In this document: positions 18,869 through 27,027 of the stretch, in pieces | How the letters are laid out: each line of letters opens with the position of its first letter | Position numbering within the stretch: position 1 is the first letter of the stretch | Assembly: GCF_021390245.1 (NCBI RefSeq) | Contig: NZ_JAJUXH010000004.1 | Location: 124,001-188,000, forward strand | Reading direction: 5' to 3' | Length of the DNA stretch: 64,000 bases | Source of the DNA: Dyadobacter sp. CY323 | Lineage (GTDB): Bacteria > Bacteroidota > Bacteroidia > Cytophagales > Spirosomataceae | The notes under the pieces: generated by a model | The model's input: the letters and a program-made list of their open reading frames with translations, nothing else | What the model was told of the DNA's origin: nothing | Databases searched by the model: none | Position numbers and translations under genes: made by a program

Positions 18869-20303
18869 TCGGATTGTCAAATGCATATACTTGTCGGTAT
18901 TGGTATGGGTATCAGTAAGTCAATGGCAATGCCGCTCAAAAAGTACCTCGCCCAAAGCACCTATGGAAGAATATAAGTATTCGGAGAAGGAAATCCAGAA
19001 TGAAAGGCATTTATCTGTGCTCAATATTCCTATTGAAATTCCGGTTTCGGAAATTGAGAGTCAGATCAATGCGAAAATTAAAGGCTTGATTTATGAGGAT
19101 AACAGCTATGAAGATGATGATAATGACAATCTGAAGGCGAAAGTCTGGAAAATCAATCCGATCAAGGTCGTAGCGATCGATTCTTCCTTTCTTTTTGAAG
19201 TGCCATTAAAAATATGGGTGAGTGCGGGATATAAGATCAGTCCGCTGGGGGTTACGATGTCCGGATATAAGGATACCGAGTTTTCAATCCGGATCCGGCT
19301 GATTTCGAAGATCGGAATCGCTCCGAACTGGCAGGTGAAATCGGAAACGTATGTGGATAGCTACGATTGGATCAGTGATCCGAGTGTCAAAGTGGCCGGT
19401 ATGAACATTCCCATCAAAAGCCTGGCCAGCAGAATGCTTAATAAGAATTTTGACAAAATCACGGAGGCCATCGACGAAGAAGTTTCCAGCAATCTTGAAC
19501 TTAAAAAAAATGCGGAGCTGGCCTGGAATATCGCGCGGCAACCGGTGATGCTTGCCAAAGAGTTTGACACCTGGCTTTCCCTCGTTCCTACTGCCGTGGT
19601 GATGACGCCTTTGCTGGCAAGAAACAATGTTCTGCGAGCTGTAATCGGCATTAAAGGGTATACACAAACCATTACTTCTGCGACAAAGCCCGTTGTTTCG
19701 TCGGTTCAAAAACTTCCTGACTTGCAGATCGTCCCCAAAGTTCCGGAAGATTTCAAGATCGGGTTGATCAGTTTGGTTTCTTACGAAGATGCGGCCCGGC
19801 TCGCTACTACAAAATTTCGCGGCGAGAAATTCTCGTTTTTAGGCGGTAAGTATCATGTAGAGGTAACCGGGGTAGAAATGTATGGTCAAAATGATAAACT
19901 TGTCATCAAGGCTAGTTTGGAAGGGAATATAACCGGCGATATTTATCTGAAAGGGACTCCGTTTTATGATCCGTTGACGCAGCAGCTTTCTTTGAAAGGG
20001 TTAGATTATGACCTTAATACAAAAAATGCGATAGTTCAGACGGCTGGGTGGCTGTTGCAGGGACAGTTTAGCAGAATGGTGGAAAAAAGGATGGTATTTC
20101 CGGTTGGCGAGCAAATTTCGGTGGCAAAAAAGACGATTCAAAAGGCGTTGGGAAATTATAAAATTACCGAGGGAGTAACATTGAAAGGTACCCTCTCAGA
20201 TATCGTTCCGGATAAGGTTTATCTGACTCCAAAACACCTTTATTCTGTTGTATTTGCCAGCGGGAAAGTGAATTTGAGGGTGGATGGATTGAAGGGAATT
20301 TAA
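18843..20303 (+). CDS. DUF4403 family protein (probable lipoprotein)
   Basis: 486 residues. The best start available is GTG at 18843, giving a hydrophobic segment (CIYLSVLVWVSVSQWQC) whose cysteine could be lipidated. The body, with LNIPIEIPVSEIESQINAKI near the N-terminus and repeated amphipathic strand patterns (for example GKYHVEVTGVEMYGQNDKLV and GNITGDIYLKGTPFYDP), matches DUF4403, a family resembling lipid-binding or BPI-like tubular proteins. Function is unknown. It overlaps the Smr gene and is followed by rnpB. Confidence 0.75.
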   Translation: MLPSSKSNNRIVKCIYLSVLVWVSVSQWQCRSKSTSPKAPMEEYKYSEKEIQNERHLSVLNIPIEIPVSEIESQINAKIKGLIYEDNSYEDDDNDNLKAKVWKINPIKVVAIDSSFLFEVPLKIWVSAGYKISPLGVTMSGYKDTEFSIRIRLISKIGIAPNWQVKSETYVDSYDWISDPSVKVAGMNIPIKSLASRMLNKNFDKITEAIDEEVSSNLELKKNAELAWNIARQPVMLAKEFDTWLSLVPTAVVMTPLLARNNVLRAVIGIKGYTQTITSATKPVVSSVQKLPDLQIVPKVPEDFKIGLISLVSYEDAARLATTKFRGEKFSFLGGKYHVEVTGVEMYGQNDKLVIKASLEGNITGDIYLKGTPFYDPLTQQLSLKGLDYDLNTKNAIVQTAGWLLQGQFSRMVEKRMVFPVGEQISVAKKTIQKALGNYKITEGVTLKGTLSDIVPDKVYLTPKHLYSVVFASGKVNLRVDGLKGI

Positions 20304-20390
20304 TACCAAATTTGCATAATAATCAGTGTCAATACCATATTTTTTTAGTTTTTATAGTATATTGACTGCTGATCGAAAGAAAGTATTTCT

Positions 20391-20398
20391 TAGCTTTG
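20391..20398 (+). promoter_or_regulatory. -7 promoter box of rnpB
   Basis: TAGCTTTG matches TAnnTTTG and lies about 6 bases before the predicted RNase P RNA 5' end. The best -33 candidate (TTG at 20362-20364) is at a long 26-base spacing. Confidence 0.55.
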
Positions 20399-20403
20399 TG
20401 CTC

Positions 20404-20808
20404 AAGGGAAAGGATCTGGCCGTCCTGCCGCCGCGACATTGTCGGGGAGGAAAGTCCGGGCAGCACAGAGTGCCGTACTTCCTAACGGGAAGGCAATGGA
20501 TTGGTGACGATCGGTTGACAGCAAGTGCCACAGAAATGATACCGCCTTGGCATGTTTTTTTATATGTAAAGGTAAGGGTGAAATGGTGGAGTAAGAGACC
20601 ACCGCTCTTCGGGTAACCGCAGAGGCACGGTAAACCTTACGGGCTGAAAGATCAAATAGGTGTTAATTCGTGGGATTACTCGTCCCCGCTCTTGGAGTGT
20701 TAACACGGGTAGATCGTTAGAGATTCCGGGTGACCGGAATTCTGGATAAATGGCAGGAGTTTTACGAAAGTGAAAATACAGAACCCGGCTTACAGGCTTA
20801 TCCTTTTT
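20404..20808 (+). ncRNA. rnpB: RNase P RNA (class A), rnpB
   Basis: The catalytic RNA that trims tRNA 5' ends. Conserved blocks are present in order: GAGGAAAGTCCGGGC near 20447, ACAGCAAGTGCCACAGAAA near 20519, AAGGGTGAAA near 20573, AGTAAGAGACCACCG near 20590, GAGGCACGGTAAACC near 20622, and CAGAACCCGGCTTACAGGC at 20779-20797. The ends pair (AAAGGAT near 20409 with ATCCTTT near 20800), giving helix P1 and the approximate limits. No protein-coding frame here is credible. Confidence 0.95.
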
Positions 20809-20864
20809 CTGATTTTGAGTTTATTTATAAGTGCAATAATTGAATCACATAACGCGTGTTTCCC

Positions 20865-22373
20865 ATGAAGAAAAAGAATCTTTACGTTGCTTTGTTTTGT
20901 ATGTCCCTTTTAAGTCTAGATACGTCTGCTCAAAACAGAACGTATGACGGACCGAACAAGATGAACACCTGGTCCATTACCGGATACGGCGGGATTACGA
21001 AATTCTTCGGTGATTTAAGTCAGTATAATGGTTTCAAACGCGGAGATAACGAGAAGGTAACAGGCGGATGGGGACTTTCAATAAACAAGCAACTATCTCC
21101 ACTTTTCGGTATTCAACTTGTTGGATCCAATGGCCGTCTACAAGGCTCAAAAAATGGTCACATCAGCTCTCTCACCAACGATGTTTATAACGCTACTTTC
21201 AACAGTCCGTCTTATGTTCAGTTAACCCTGGACGGAACTGCAAATATCAGCCGTCTCCTTTTTGGTTACAAGAAGTTGTTAAGATGGAAGGTTGACGCGC
21301 ACCTTGGTGCCGGTATTATTTACTATCATACCGATGTGGATTATACCAACGTTACAAAAGGTATATCTTCCAGCTTCTCCACCAATACGGACGCGAGTTC
21401 GAAAACAGCCGGTAAATGGGAACGCAATGGTTCTACATACACTCGGGAATGGGTAATTCCGACAGGTTTGTCTGTTCATTATGAATTAACACCTCGTTTC
21501 GACCTTGGAATTGACTACACGCATAACTTTGTAAATACAGAGAAACTTGATGCAACAGTTGGTGGATTAAGCGATTATACCTCACAACAAGGAATCTGGA
21601 CGTTCGCAAAAGGAGAATCGAATGACGATTCTTATGGACTGCTTTCACTTGCATTGACGTACAAGCTTGGCAAGAATGCAGTAATGGCTAAAAAAGGCAA
21701 GTATGATGCAACCAGCGGACGTTACCACTTACGTTGGGCGAATCCGGAAGCATTAATCCCGGTTCCTTACAATCCAACCATGGAAGATGCGGATTCAATC
21801 GCAAAAGCGAACATGCCGAAGCCGGTTGACCCAAGACTTTACACAGATTCGGATGGTGACGGCGTTGCCGATCTTTTCGATAAAGAACCAAATACGCCGA
21901 TTGGTAGTGTAGTTTCAGGTGGTGGCGTAGCAATGGATCTTGATAAGATCATCAGAGACGCGATCAAAAATAACCTGCCAAAAGACGAGTGCGAAGCTTT
22001 ATTCAGCAACATCGAGTTTGATACTGACAAAGCAATTATTCGCAATCCTTCCAAAGAAACACTTAGCAAAGTGGTTGAGTTGTTGAACATGCGTACAAAT
22101 TGCCGGATCGTTCTGGTAGGACATACGGATGCACGTGCTTCGGACGCTTATAACGTAGCCCTTTCACGTCGTCGTGTTGATGCAGCAAAACGCTTCCTGG
22201 TTCGTGCAGGACTGACAGATCCGAGCCGCATTATCGCAGAATACTACGGTGAATATCGCCCGATTGCTGAAAACACAACTGTTGAAGGGTTACAATCTAA
22301 CCGTCGTGTTGAGATCAAAATTTTACCGAACAATACAATCCGCTCTACTTATCCGGCTGGTTTCCGTCGCTAA
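20865..22373 (+). CDS. OmpA family outer-membrane protein with peptidoglycan-binding domain
   Basis: 502 residues from ATG 20865 (a GTG at 20856 is less likely). Signal peptide to about residue 23 (SLDTSAQ). Then a beta-barrel-like region (about 30-270), a thrombospondin-type-3 calcium-loop stretch (DSDGDGVADLFDKEP) and a C-terminal OmpA domain (about 380-495) with EFDTDKAIIRN, VLVGHTDARASD and YNVALSRRRVDAAK, which binds peptidoglycan. It probably anchors the outer membrane. A strong terminator follows. Confidence 0.93.
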   Translation: MKKKNLYVALFCMSLLSLDTSAQNRTYDGPNKMNTWSITGYGGITKFFGDLSQYNGFKRGDNEKVTGGWGLSINKQLSPLFGIQLVGSNGRLQGSKNGHISSLTNDVYNATFNSPSYVQLTLDGTANISRLLFGYKKLLRWKVDAHLGAGIIYYHTDVDYTNVTKGISSSFSTNTDASSKTAGKWERNGSTYTREWVIPTGLSVHYELTPRFDLGIDYTHNFVNTEKLDATVGGLSDYTSQQGIWTFAKGESNDDSYGLLSLALTYKLGKNAVMAKKGKYDATSGRYHLRWANPEALIPVPYNPTMEDADSIAKANMPKPVDPRLYTDSDGDGVADLFDKEPNTPIGSVVSGGGVAMDLDKIIRDAIKNNLPKDECEALFSNIEFDTDKAIIRNPSKETLSKVVELLNMRTNCRIVLVGHTDARASDAYNVALSRRRVDAAKRFLVRAGLTDPSRIIAEYYGEYRPIAENTTVEGLQSNRRVEIKILPNNTIRSTYPAGFRR

Positions 22374-22398
22374 AAGTAGTATCTCAAATTGAGCATAA

Positions 22399-22431
22399 AA
22401 AGGAAGGCGATTTTTCGTCTTCCTTTTTTTT
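22399..22431 (+). terminator. Intrinsic terminator after the OmpA gene
   Basis: A 12-base stem (22399-22410 with 22415-22426, one G-U pair), a TTTT loop and a run of eight T from 22424. It lies 25 bases after the stop codon. Confidence 0.9.
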
Positions 22432-22558
22432 GTATGACGACATAAAGTACGTTTAGAGTCCAATTTCGGCATAATGCCAGGATTGCAGACAAGGAATTAA
22501 CGAGATTTGGTACCAAATTATAGTATTCTAAAATGATACTATATTTATAAGTTTTCTG

Positions 22559-22566
22559 TACCTTTG
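22559..22566 (+). promoter_or_regulatory. -7 box of the rpsP-rimM-trmD promoter
   Basis: TACCTTTG fits TAnnTTTG, in the context GTACCTTTGCACC often seen before Bacteroidota ribosomal genes. It is 47 bases before the rpsP ATG. A clear -33 element is not seen. Confidence 0.65.
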
Positions 22567-22613
22567 CACCCTGTTTAAATTACGGGACGAGATCCCAACC
22601 AACAAATACAACA

Positions 22614-23261
22614 ATGGCAGTTAAAATCAGGTTAGCGCGTCGGGGACGCAAAAAGAAAGCGATCTATGATATCGTAGTCGCAGATGCCAGAGCACCACGT
22701 GATGGTCGCTTCATCGAAAAAATCGGTATTTATAATCCCGGTACAAACCCAGCTTCAATCGTATTGGAATCTGCTAAGGCAGTTGATTGGCTTCTTAAAG
22801 GTGCTCAACCAACGGACACAGCTCGTTCCATCCTGCAACATGAAGGTGTGATGCTTAAAAAACACTTGCAAGTAGGTGTAATTAAAGGCGCAATCACTCA
22901 GGAAGTTGCTGATGCTCGTTTTGAAGATTGGAAAGGATCTAAAGAAGGCCGTAAAGCAACTGCTGCTGACTCGTTGAGTCAGAAGAAAGATGCTGACAGA
23001 CAAGCAAAACTGGATGCGGAGCGTAAAGTGAATCAGGACCGTGCAGATGCTATCGCTAAGAAAAATACACCTCCTGCAGAGGAAGTAGCCGAGCCTGCTG
23101 AAGCAGAGGCAGAAACTACCGAGGAAGTGACTGATTCTGTGGAAACAGAAGCTACCGACGCCCCAGCTACTGACGCTTCGGCGCCCGACGCTTCGGCGCC
23201 CGACGCTTCGGCGCCCGAGGTTCCAGCGCCCGGCGCACCGGCAGAAGAATCCGCTGAGTAA
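22614..23261 (+). CDS. rpsP: 30S ribosomal protein S16 with long acidic Ala/Pro tail
   Basis: Primary ribosomal protein needed for 30S assembly. Residues 1-85 are a normal S16 (MAVKIRLARRGRKKKAIYDI, DGRFIEKIGIYNP). S16 is usually 80-100 residues; here the protein runs to 215. Residues about 105-150 are charged and helical (KDADRQAKLDAERKVNQD) and the last 65 are Glu/Ala/Pro/Asp-rich with three DASAP repeats. Long S16 tails occur across Cytophagales; the role is unknown. rimM and trmD follow. Confidence 0.96.
   Translation: MAVKIRLARRGRKKKAIYDIVVADARAPRDGRFIEKIGIYNPGTNPASIVLESAKAVDWLLKGAQPTDTARSILQHEGVMLKKHLQVGVIKGAITQEVADARFEDWKGSKEGRKATAADSLSQKKDADRQAKLDAERKVNQDRADAIAKKNTPPAEEVAEPAEAEAETTEEVTDSVETEATDAPATDASAPDASAPDASAPEVPAPGAPAEESAE
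23172..23216 (+). repeat. Three perfect 15-base tandem repeats inside rpsP
   Basis: GACGCTTCGGCGCCC occurs three times in a row and codes for DASAP units in the S16 tail. In-frame and perfect, so it can gain or lose units without a frameshift. Confidence 0.95.
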
Positions 23262-23346
23262 TTCTTCGCAAAATACATGAGTTATGGGTCTGTCGGTTTT
23301 CCGTACAGACTCATACTGTTTTATATCAGTCTTATTTCATACCAAA

Positions 23347-23913
23347 GTGACACAGGATAATTGCTATTTATTAGGTTACATCGTCAGGACCCACGGGACT
23401 GCGGGTAATGTTGTTATTTACCTGGATGTGGACTATCCGGATGATTATGAGGACCTGGAATCGGTTTACGTGGAGATTAAAGGTGAGCTAGTTCCTTATT
23501 TTATTGAAGATATTAATCTTCAGAAGCAAAGCAATGCAATCGTACGCTTTGAAGATGTGAATACCATTGAAAAGGCACAGGCCCTAGTAGGTAATTCACT
23601 TTATCTGCCACTCGAGGATTTGCAGGAACTGGGGGAAGAAGAATTCTACTACCATGAAATCAAAGGTTACACAGTGATTGATCAGACGAAAGGAGAACTG
23701 GGAATTGTCAGGGAAGTGTATTCATTGAATGGCCAGGATCTCATTGCGATGGATTATATGGGAACGGAGGTGTTAATTCCAACCGCCGTTGACATTGTTT
23801 TGAAGGCGGATAAAGAGAAAAAGCACCTGTTTGTAAATTTACCTGAGGGCTTACTGGAAGTTTATTTAAGCGAGGATTCAGAATCTGAAAACGTTCCGGA
23901 CGATGCGGATTGA
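23347..23913 (+). CDS. rimM: 16S rRNA processing protein RimM
   Basis: Assembly factor for the 30S head that binds S19. From GTG 23347 the protein has 188 residues, close to the family length, and begins [17 protein letters not shown], the usual RimM start; an ATG at 23284 would add 21 unlike residues. The N-terminal RimM domain ([14 protein letters not shown]) is followed by a PRC-barrel (about 100-170, [25 protein letters not shown]). It lies between rpsP and trmD and overlaps trmD by 11 bases. Confidence 0.92.
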   Translation: MTQDNCYLLGYIVRTHGTAGNVVIYLDVDYPDDYEDLESVYVEIKGELVPYFIEDINLQKQSNAIVRFEDVNTIEKAQALVGNSLYLPLEDLQELGEEEFYYHEIKGYTVIDQTKGELGIVREVYSLNGQDLIAMDYMGTEVLIPTAVDIVLKADKEKKHLFVNLPEGLLEVYLSEDSESENVPDDAD

Positions 23914-24580
23914 CATTCTCACTTGTGTTCCCAACTTACTCGACAGTTTCTTTGCACACTCCATTCTGAAACGTGCGCAGCAAGGAGGGTTTGTGGAAGT
24001 GCAGGTCCACGACATCCGGGACTACTCGACAAACAAGCATCGCACGATTGATGATTACGCGTTTGGTGGTGGTGCAGGCATGGTTTTGCAGATAGAACCG
24101 ATTGCTCAATGCATTCGGAAACTTCAGAATGAGAGAAACTACGAGGAAGTCATTTACCTCACACCCGATGGGGAACTGATGCAGCAGCAAATGGTGAACC
24201 AACTATCTCTGAAAGGAAACATCATGATGCTTTGCGGCCATTACAAAGGTGTCGATCAGCGGGTTCGTGATCTGTTTATTACAAAAGAAATAAGCATCGG
24301 TGATTACGTACTGTCTGGTGGTGAGCTCGCTGCGGCTGTACTTTCAGACGCGATCATCAGATTGTTACCCGGCGTGTTGAATGATGAAACCTCCGCATTG
24401 ACGGATTCATTTCAGGATAACCTCCTCGCACCTCCTGTTTATACGCGCCCGGCAGATTATGAAGGAAACAAAGTGCCTGATATTCTGATGTCAGGACACG
24501 AAGCAAGAATAGAAGAATGGCGTTATGAGCAATCAATAAAAAGAACAAAAGAGCGCCGGCCTGATTTGCTTAAACCTTAA
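23903..24580 (+). CDS. trmD: tRNA (guanine37-N1)-methyltransferase TrmD
   Basis: Methylates G37 of tRNAs with SAM, preventing frameshifts. 225 residues with the SPOUT trefoil knot: [46 protein letters not shown]. The catalytic Asp ([11 protein letters not shown] region) and the C-terminal domain are present. It overlaps rimM in the classic rpsP-rimM-trmD order and ends overlapping the tail of the opposing acetyltransferase by four bases. Confidence 0.97.
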   Translation: MRIDILTCVPNLLDSFFAHSILKRAQQGGFVEVQVHDIRDYSTNKHRTIDDYAFGGGAGMVLQIEPIAQCIRKLQNERNYEEVIYLTPDGELMQQQMVNQLSLKGNIMMLCGHYKGVDQRVRDLFITKEISIGDYVLSGGELAAAVLSDAIIRLLPGVLNDETSALTDSFQDNLLAPPVYTRPADYEGNKVPDILMSGHEARIEEWRYEQSIKRTKERRPDLLKP

Positions 24581-25020
24581 AAATCCAGGCTGCAGTTGAT
24601 CCATTCATTGTCGAAGTTGGTGCCGTATTTCCTATAAAATCCAACCGCCGACGTATTCCAATCAAGTACTTGCCACAGCATTCCCGTGCAGCCGGTTTGC
24701 TTGGCAGCCGAAACCGTAGCATCAAATAAGATTTTCCCGATTCCATTCCCGCGCATCGATTCGGTAACAATGATATCCTCCATATACAACCGTTTCCCTT
24801 TCCAGGTTGAGTATCGGAAATAGTATAGCGACAATCCGATAATCTTTGAATCCGACTCGGCAACGAAGAAATCATAGAGTTTTTCATTGTAATCGCGGGT
24901 CATTTTTTCAACATTGTTTGTGACCTGATTCAACGCTCTCTCGTAAACCGCAAGTTCTTTTACCAACTCAAAAATTGCGGGGATATCTTCAATGGTGCCT
25001 TGTCGGGTTGAGATCGTCAT
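24577..25020 (-). CDS. GNAT family N-acetyltransferase (SSAT-like)
   Basis: 147 residues, a single GNAT domain. The pattern [14 protein letters not shown] at the N-terminus, [17 protein letters not shown] and [16 protein letters not shown] (acetyl-CoA loop) is like spermidine/diamine acetyltransferases, so a small amine is a possible acceptor; this is inference. Start ATG 25020. Convergent with trmD. Confidence 0.82.
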   Translation of the reverse strand: MTISTRQGTIEDIPAIFELVKELAVYERALNQVTNNVEKMTRDYNEKLYDFFVAESDSKIIGLSLYYFRYSTWKGKRLYMEDIIVTESMRGNGIGKILFDATVSAAKQTGCTGMLWQVLDWNTSAVGFYRKYGTNFDNEWINCSLDF

Positions 25021-25069
25021 AGTTCTTTTTTAAGATTAAAATCACTTCGAAACTAAAATATACTACTAA

Positions 25070-26101
25070 CTACTCATAGTTTAAATAGTTTTCCCACTTT
25101 TCTACGACAGCCTGAAAATTCGGTGGAAGTTCCGTGTCAAATTGGATCCATTCTTTTGTTAATGGGTGAATAAAGCCAAGTGACTTTGCATGAAGTGCCT
25201 GCCCCGGCAGTAAATGGAAACAGCTTTCGACCATCGTTTTATACCCGCCACCTGTGTTGCTCCGGAGTATTTTATCCCCACCATAAGTCCCATCATTAAA
25301 AATAGGATGTCCGATGTGCTTCATGTGAGCCCGGATCTGATGCGTACGCCCCGTTTCGAGATTGCATTTCACAAGTGAAACATACCGAAGTGGTTTGATC
25401 ACCTCATAATGCGTAACGGCGTGCTTCCCCTGGCTGCCATCCGGGAAAACATCCATCACACGACGATCTCTTGCACTTCGTCCTACATTCCCTGTAATGG
25501 TACCTTTTTCGACTTTTGGCTCGCCCCAGATCAGCGCCTGATACGTTCTTTCAATGGTGTGGTCAGCAAATTGTTTAGCTAAAAAGGTCATTGCAAACTC
25601 CGTTTTTGCGATCACCAGAAGTCCGGAAGTATCCTTGTCGATCCGGTGCACAAGTCCTGGTCTACCTTCGCCATTCCGGCCCGTGGGCAATTGTTGAAAG
25701 TGATAGACAAGTCCGTTGATTAAAGTACCGGTCCAGTTGCCAAATGCCGGGTGCACAACCATACCCACGGGTTTGTTGACAATCAGCAATGCGGGATCCT
25801 CGTAAATGATATCGAGTGTGAGGTTCTCGGGAATAATTTCCGTATCTCTTGGCGGTTGGGGAAGTGAAAGTGTGATGACATCAAAAGGCTTGACCTTATA
25901 ACTCGCTTTGGTTGACAACCCGTTTACCTTCACAGCCTCGGCCTCAATGCCATTCTGAATTTTAGTCCTCGAAGCATTTGCTACGTGGAGGTCCAAATAT
26001 TTGTCCAGACGGATCAAACTCTGTCCTTTGTCGGCAACGATCCGGTAATGTTCAAACAAATCGTCTTCTTCAGAGGTAATCTCAATGTGATCTTCGGACA
26101 T
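25070..26101 (-). CDS. RluA family 23S rRNA pseudouridine synthase (RluD-like)
   Basis: Converts uridine to pseudouridine in rRNA. 343 residues from ATG 26101 (an ATG at 26125 would overlap the divergent gene). An S4 RNA-binding domain (about 25-80, RLDKYLDLHV) precedes the catalytic domain with PGLVHRIDKDTSGLLVIAKT, where the Asp is catalytic, and ETGRTHQIRAHMKHIGHPI. The S4-plus-RluA layout and length suit RluD, but the exact target site cannot be assigned. Confidence 0.9.
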   Translation of the reverse strand: MSEDHIEITSEEDDLFEHYRIVADKGQSLIRLDKYLDLHVANASRTKIQNGIEAEAVKVNGLSTKASYKVKPFDVITLSLPQPPRDTEIIPENLTLDIIYEDPALLIVNKPVGMVVHPAFGNWTGTLINGLVYHFQQLPTGRNGEGRPGLVHRIDKDTSGLLVIAKTEFAMTFLAKQFADHTIERTYQALIWGEPKVEKGTITGNVGRSARDRRVMDVFPDGSQGKHAVTHYEVIKPLRYVSLVKCNLETGRTHQIRAHMKHIGHPIFNDGTYGGDKILRSNTGGGYKTMVESCFHLLPGQALHAKSLGFIHPLTKEWIQFDTELPPNFQAVVEKWENYLNYE

Positions 26102-26139
26102 TTTAGTGTTATTTGCTGCAAACAAAATTATTAAAATGT

Positions 26140-27027
26140 ATGGATATACTTCACCCTTCCTTGCCTACACCCTTGCAGGAGCTTTCTCATAAAATCCTGG
26201 ATGAGGCAGGAGTGAAATTGTATATCAAACGCGATGACCTGATCCATCCGGTCGTTTCGGGGAATAAATGGAGAAAGCTTAAATATAATCTTAGTGCCGC
26301 GAAGTCGAGTGGGCAGGATGTCGTTGTGACATTTGGTGGGCCGTATTCCAATCATTTATATGCCACTGCCGCCGCAACGAATGCGATAGGTATGAGGTCG
26401 ATCGGTATTGTGAGAGGAGAGGAAAAAGAAACCCCAACCATCGATTTCTGCCGGAATCACGGAATGGATATCCGTTTTGTTTCCCGTGATGAATATCGCC
26501 AGCGTAACTCGATATCTTACTTATTTAATCTGATCAAGATTCTCGGCAATGCATTTATCATTCCGGAAGGAGGGACATCGGGACACGGACTTAAAGGTGT
26601 GGCCGAAATGGTTCACGAGACGTCGAAGCAATTGAGTCAACATGTTGATTATTATGCAGTTGCTGCGGGTACCGGAGGAACTGCTGCGGGGATTCTTTCC
26701 GCGAAAGCGGACGTGCTTGCCTTTTCTGCGTTAAAAGGAGGTGATTTTTTGAAAGCGGATATTGATGAGCTATTAGAGCAGTATAAAGATCGTGGCAACC
26801 TGACATTGCTCACGGACTATCATTTTGGAGGTTATGCCAAGTGGAATGATGATCTGCTCGATTTCCTCATTTGGTTTAAAACTGAATTTGACATTCAGAC
26901 AGAACAAGTATACACTGCCAAAATGTTGTACGGGTTATTTGACCTGATTCAAAAAAAACACTTTAAACCAGGGACCACCATCGTAGCTGTCCATACCGGC
27001 GGGTTGCAGGGCCTGATTAAGACATAA
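26140..27027 (+). CDS. PLP enzyme of the ACC deaminase / D-cysteine desulfhydrase family
   Basis: Fold-type II PLP enzyme of 295 residues from ATG 26140. The PLP lysine lies in SGNKWRKLKYN, followed by TFGGPYSNHLYATAAA, and GTGGTAAGI is the phosphate cup. Family members deaminate 1-aminocyclopropane-1-carboxylate or release H2S from D-cysteine; most bacterial members of this length are desulfhydrase-like, but the residues that decide are not certain here. Divergent from the pseudouridine synthase gene; its end overlaps the antiporter gene tail by 11 bases. Confidence 0.83.
   Translation: MDILHPSLPTPLQELSHKILDEAGVKLYIKRDDLIHPVVSGNKWRKLKYNLSAAKSSGQDVVVTFGGPYSNHLYATAAATNAIGMRSIGIVRGEEKETPTIDFCRNHGMDIRFVSRDEYRQRNSISYLFNLIKILGNAFIIPEGGTSGHGLKGVAEMVHETSKQLSQHVDYYAVAAGTGGTAAGILSAKADVLAFSALKGGDFLKADIDELLEQYKDRGNLTLLTDYHFGGYAKWNDDLLDFLIWFKTEFDIQTEQVYTAKMLYGLFDLIQKKHFKPGTTIVAVHTGGLQGLIKT

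Noticed and set aside
20326..20616. Open frame of 96 residues on the plus strand
   Set aside because: It lies over the conserved 5' half of RNase P RNA and has no protein-like features.
23172..23216. Three 15-base repeats as a possible CRISPR array
   Set aside because: The units are tandem without spacers and lie in-frame in rpsP, coding for DASAP.
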